Source: Akkermansiaceae bacterium | GTDB lineage: Bacteria > Verrucomicrobiota > Verrucomicrobiia > Verrucomicrobiales > Akkermansiaceae | Assembly: GCA_947462535.1 (NCBI GenBank) | Contig: CANHPN010000007.1 | Coordinates: 1-64,000 of the forward strand | DNA: 64,000 nucleotides | Reading direction: 5' to 3' | In this document: positions 62,578 through 64,000 of the stretch, piece after piece | Position numbering within the stretch: the first letter of the stretch is position 1 | Layout: each line of letters opens with the position of its first letter | The notes under the pieces: model-generated | Database searches by the model: none | Told to the model about the DNA's origin: nothing | What the model saw: only the letters and a program-made list of their open reading frames with translations | Translations under genes and position numbers: made by a program

Positions 62578-64000
62578 ATGGCGAGCTGCGAACATTGTGG
62601 AACGGAATACCTGGCGAAGAGCGCGGCAATGCGCTTTTGCTGCAAGGGCTGTGAATTCGTGGCGGACTTGATTTCAGAAAACGGCTTCGAGCAGTTTTAC
62701 GATTTGAAGCAAGGGCTGGCGGTGGCTCCCGTGCGGAGCCGACCGTTCGAGGAACACGATTTTTTCTGGCTGGCGTCGAAGGTCGCGGAGGCGGAGGAAA
62801 AGGCGGCGGCCACCGGCGACGGCGCGCGGCTGGATCTTGCGTTAGAAGGGATTTCCTGTGTCGGCTGCGTGTGGCTGGTGGAGAAACTTTTCGCGCGGCA
62901 CGCGGGCAGCATCCGGGCGGCGGCGAGTCCGTCGAGCGGGCGGCTCTATCTGGAATGGATGCCGGGCAAATGCGAGCTGGAGCCGTTTTTGCGGGAGCTC
63001 TGCCAGTTCGGATACGTGGCGGCTCCGGCGGGTGCGGTGAGCGGCGACCACGAACGGCGGCGACTGGCTGCGCGGATGGGGCTTTGCGGGGCTTTCGCGC
63101 TCAACACGATGGGCTTCTCGGTGCCGGTCTATCTGGGAATGCCGGCGGATTTCGAGTTCGCAGAGCTGTTCAAGCTGATCGCGTTTTTGTCGGCGACGTT
63201 GTCGATGTTAGTGGGAGGCGGTTATTTCATGGACCGGGCTTGGCGGGCGCTGCGGGCGGGCTCGCTGCACATCGACCTGCCGATCGCACTGGGCCTGGCC
63301 GCGGCTTATGCGGGATCGATCGCGGGCTGGGCACTGGGCAAGGAGCAGCTGTTATATTTCGATTTCGTGTCGATCTTTGTGTTCCTGATGCTGGCCGGGC
63401 GGTATCTGCAAACGGCGGCGGTCGAGCGGAATCGGCGGCGACTGGTGCGCCAACAACCGGTGCCAGAAGCGGTGCCGCGGACGGATGGCGGGGGCGCGCC
63501 GGTAGGACGGGCGGAGATTTCGCCGGGGCTGAAATTCCTGCTAGGACCCGGGCAGGCGCTACCGGTGAGCGGGTTGCTGGCGGCGGGCGAGGCGGATTTC
63601 TCGCTGGAATGGATTCACGGCGAGGCGGACCCGGTGCGCTATTCGGCGGGGGCGAGATTGCCTGCGGGCGCGATTTTGCTGAGCCGGACTCCGGCCGCAG
63701 TGGAGGCGAGCGAGCGCTGGGAAGACTCGCTGATCGCGAAACTAACGGCACCTGGGGACGGTGAGCGCGGGACGCCGGGGTTGGAAAAACTGCTGCGGGT
63801 CTATCTGTGCATCGTGCTGGTGGCGGGCATGGCGGCGCTGGTTTTTTGGGGACAGCGCGGCGACTGGCTGACGGGCGTGCAGGCGATGATTTCGGTGTTT
63901 GTGGTTTCCTGCCCGTGCGCGCTGGGCGTGGCGATCCCGCTGGCGGACGATCTGGCGGCGGCGGCGATGGAGCGGCTTGGGGTTTTCACGAGGACGGCGA
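62578..64000 (+). CDS. CcoI/FixI-like copper P-type ATPase (partial, C-terminus outside window)
   Basis: About 474 residues are visible from the ATG at 62578 (ATG at 62536 is in frame, with a GAGAGGAG just before it). It opens with a zinc-ribbon-like MASCEHCGTEYLAKSAAMRF and CCKGCEFV, then an HMA domain with GISCVGCVWLVEKL, then membrane helices. The actuator segment reads SLEWIHGEADPVRYSAG, so the usual TGES is HGEA. The metal path VSCPCALGVAIPL is present, and the phosphorylation motif lies outside the window. Such pumps supply copper to cbb3 oxidase, but a ccoNOP cluster is not visible here. Confidence 0.92.
   Translation, partial: MASCEHCGTEYLAKSAAMRFCCKGCEFVADLISENGFEQFYDLKQGLAVAPVRSRPFEEHDFFWLASKVAEAEEKAAATGDGARLDLALEGISCVGCVWLVEKLFARHAGSIRAAASPSSGRLYLEWMPGKCELEPFLRELCQFGYVAAPAGAVSGDHERRRLAARMGLCGAFALNTMGFSVPVYLGMPADFEFAELFKLIAFLSATLSMLVGGGYFMDRAWRALRAGSLHIDLPIALGLAAAYAGSIAGWALGKEQLLYFDFVSIFVFLMLAGRYLQTAAVERNRRRLVRQQPVPEAVPRTDGGGAPVGRAEISPGLKFLLGPGQALPVSGLLAAGEADFSLEWIHGEADPVRYSAGARLPAGAILLSRTPAAVEASERWEDSLIAKLTAPGDGERGTPGLEKLLRVYLCIVLVAGMAALVFWGQRGDWLTGVQAMISVFVVSCPCALGVAIPLADDLAAAAMERLGVFTRTA

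Overview
The window is a high-GC, gene-dense bacterial chromosome segment, most likely from a member of the Verrucomicrobiota (Verrucomicrobiales-like). The inference rests on several features: a passenger protein built of PATR (autotransporter-associated beta-strand) repeats, a parallel beta-helix protein ending in a segment typical of this group, two Gfo/Idh/MocA-type sequences, a large protein with a GreA-like C-terminus, the eukaryote-like type II glutamine synthetase, and weak Shine-Dalgarno signals. No database search was possible, so the taxonomy is an inference. No rRNA, CRISPR array, prophage or intact insertion sequence was seen. One tRNA (Asp, GTC) was found.

Layout. 1-10239 (minus) is a tight run: PEP synthase, a NuoEF-type and a NuoG/FdhA-type subunit of an NAD-linked formate dehydrogenase, a FocA formate channel, a triple universal-stress protein and a P-type cation ATPase. 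It resembles a low-oxygen or stress regulon. 10429-14157 holds a coiled-coil/TPR protein, a lipoprotein and an N-formylglutamate-amidohydrolase-like gene. 14603-16016 is a frameshifted PATR/Ig/SASA pseudogene. 16205-24093 (minus) carries enolase, a GreA-like protein, a sigma factor/membrane protein/PDZ module, a glutaredoxin, fumarase and a lipoprotein peptidase. fabD and tRNA-Asp follow. 25851-31192 (minus) has an oxidoreductase, accA, aat, and the queuosine precursor genes folE2, queD, queC and queF.

31948-34721 (plus) contains a secreted protein, an M23 peptidase, a RidA protein and a NagB-like protein lacking catalytic residues. Next come a YlbF protein with a Gly-Cys tail, a 137-residue kinase-like protein beside a PP2C phosphatase, a type II glutamine synthetase behind a sigma-54-like promoter, and a CopA copper pump. 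40190-43976 has small fragments, an orphan two-domain ABC permease, hpt, an FtsB-like gene and a dinB remnant. 44026-53405 includes an M32 carboxypeptidase, a beta-helix protein, tmk, a TrhO-RluA fusion, mgtE and rpsP. 53486-59022 has three methyltransferases, a rhomboid protease and a type III polyketide operon (methyltransferase, flavoprotein, chalcone-synthase-like enzyme). The window ends with mntR, dnaB, metK and the start of a CcoI-like copper P-type ATPase.

The most notable items are the type III PKS operon, the formate/PEP/stress operon, the minimal kinase-PP2C pair, the TrhO-RluA fusion, the sigma-54-like promoter before glnA, and the NagB-like protein. None is demonstrably a wholly new system from sequence alone.
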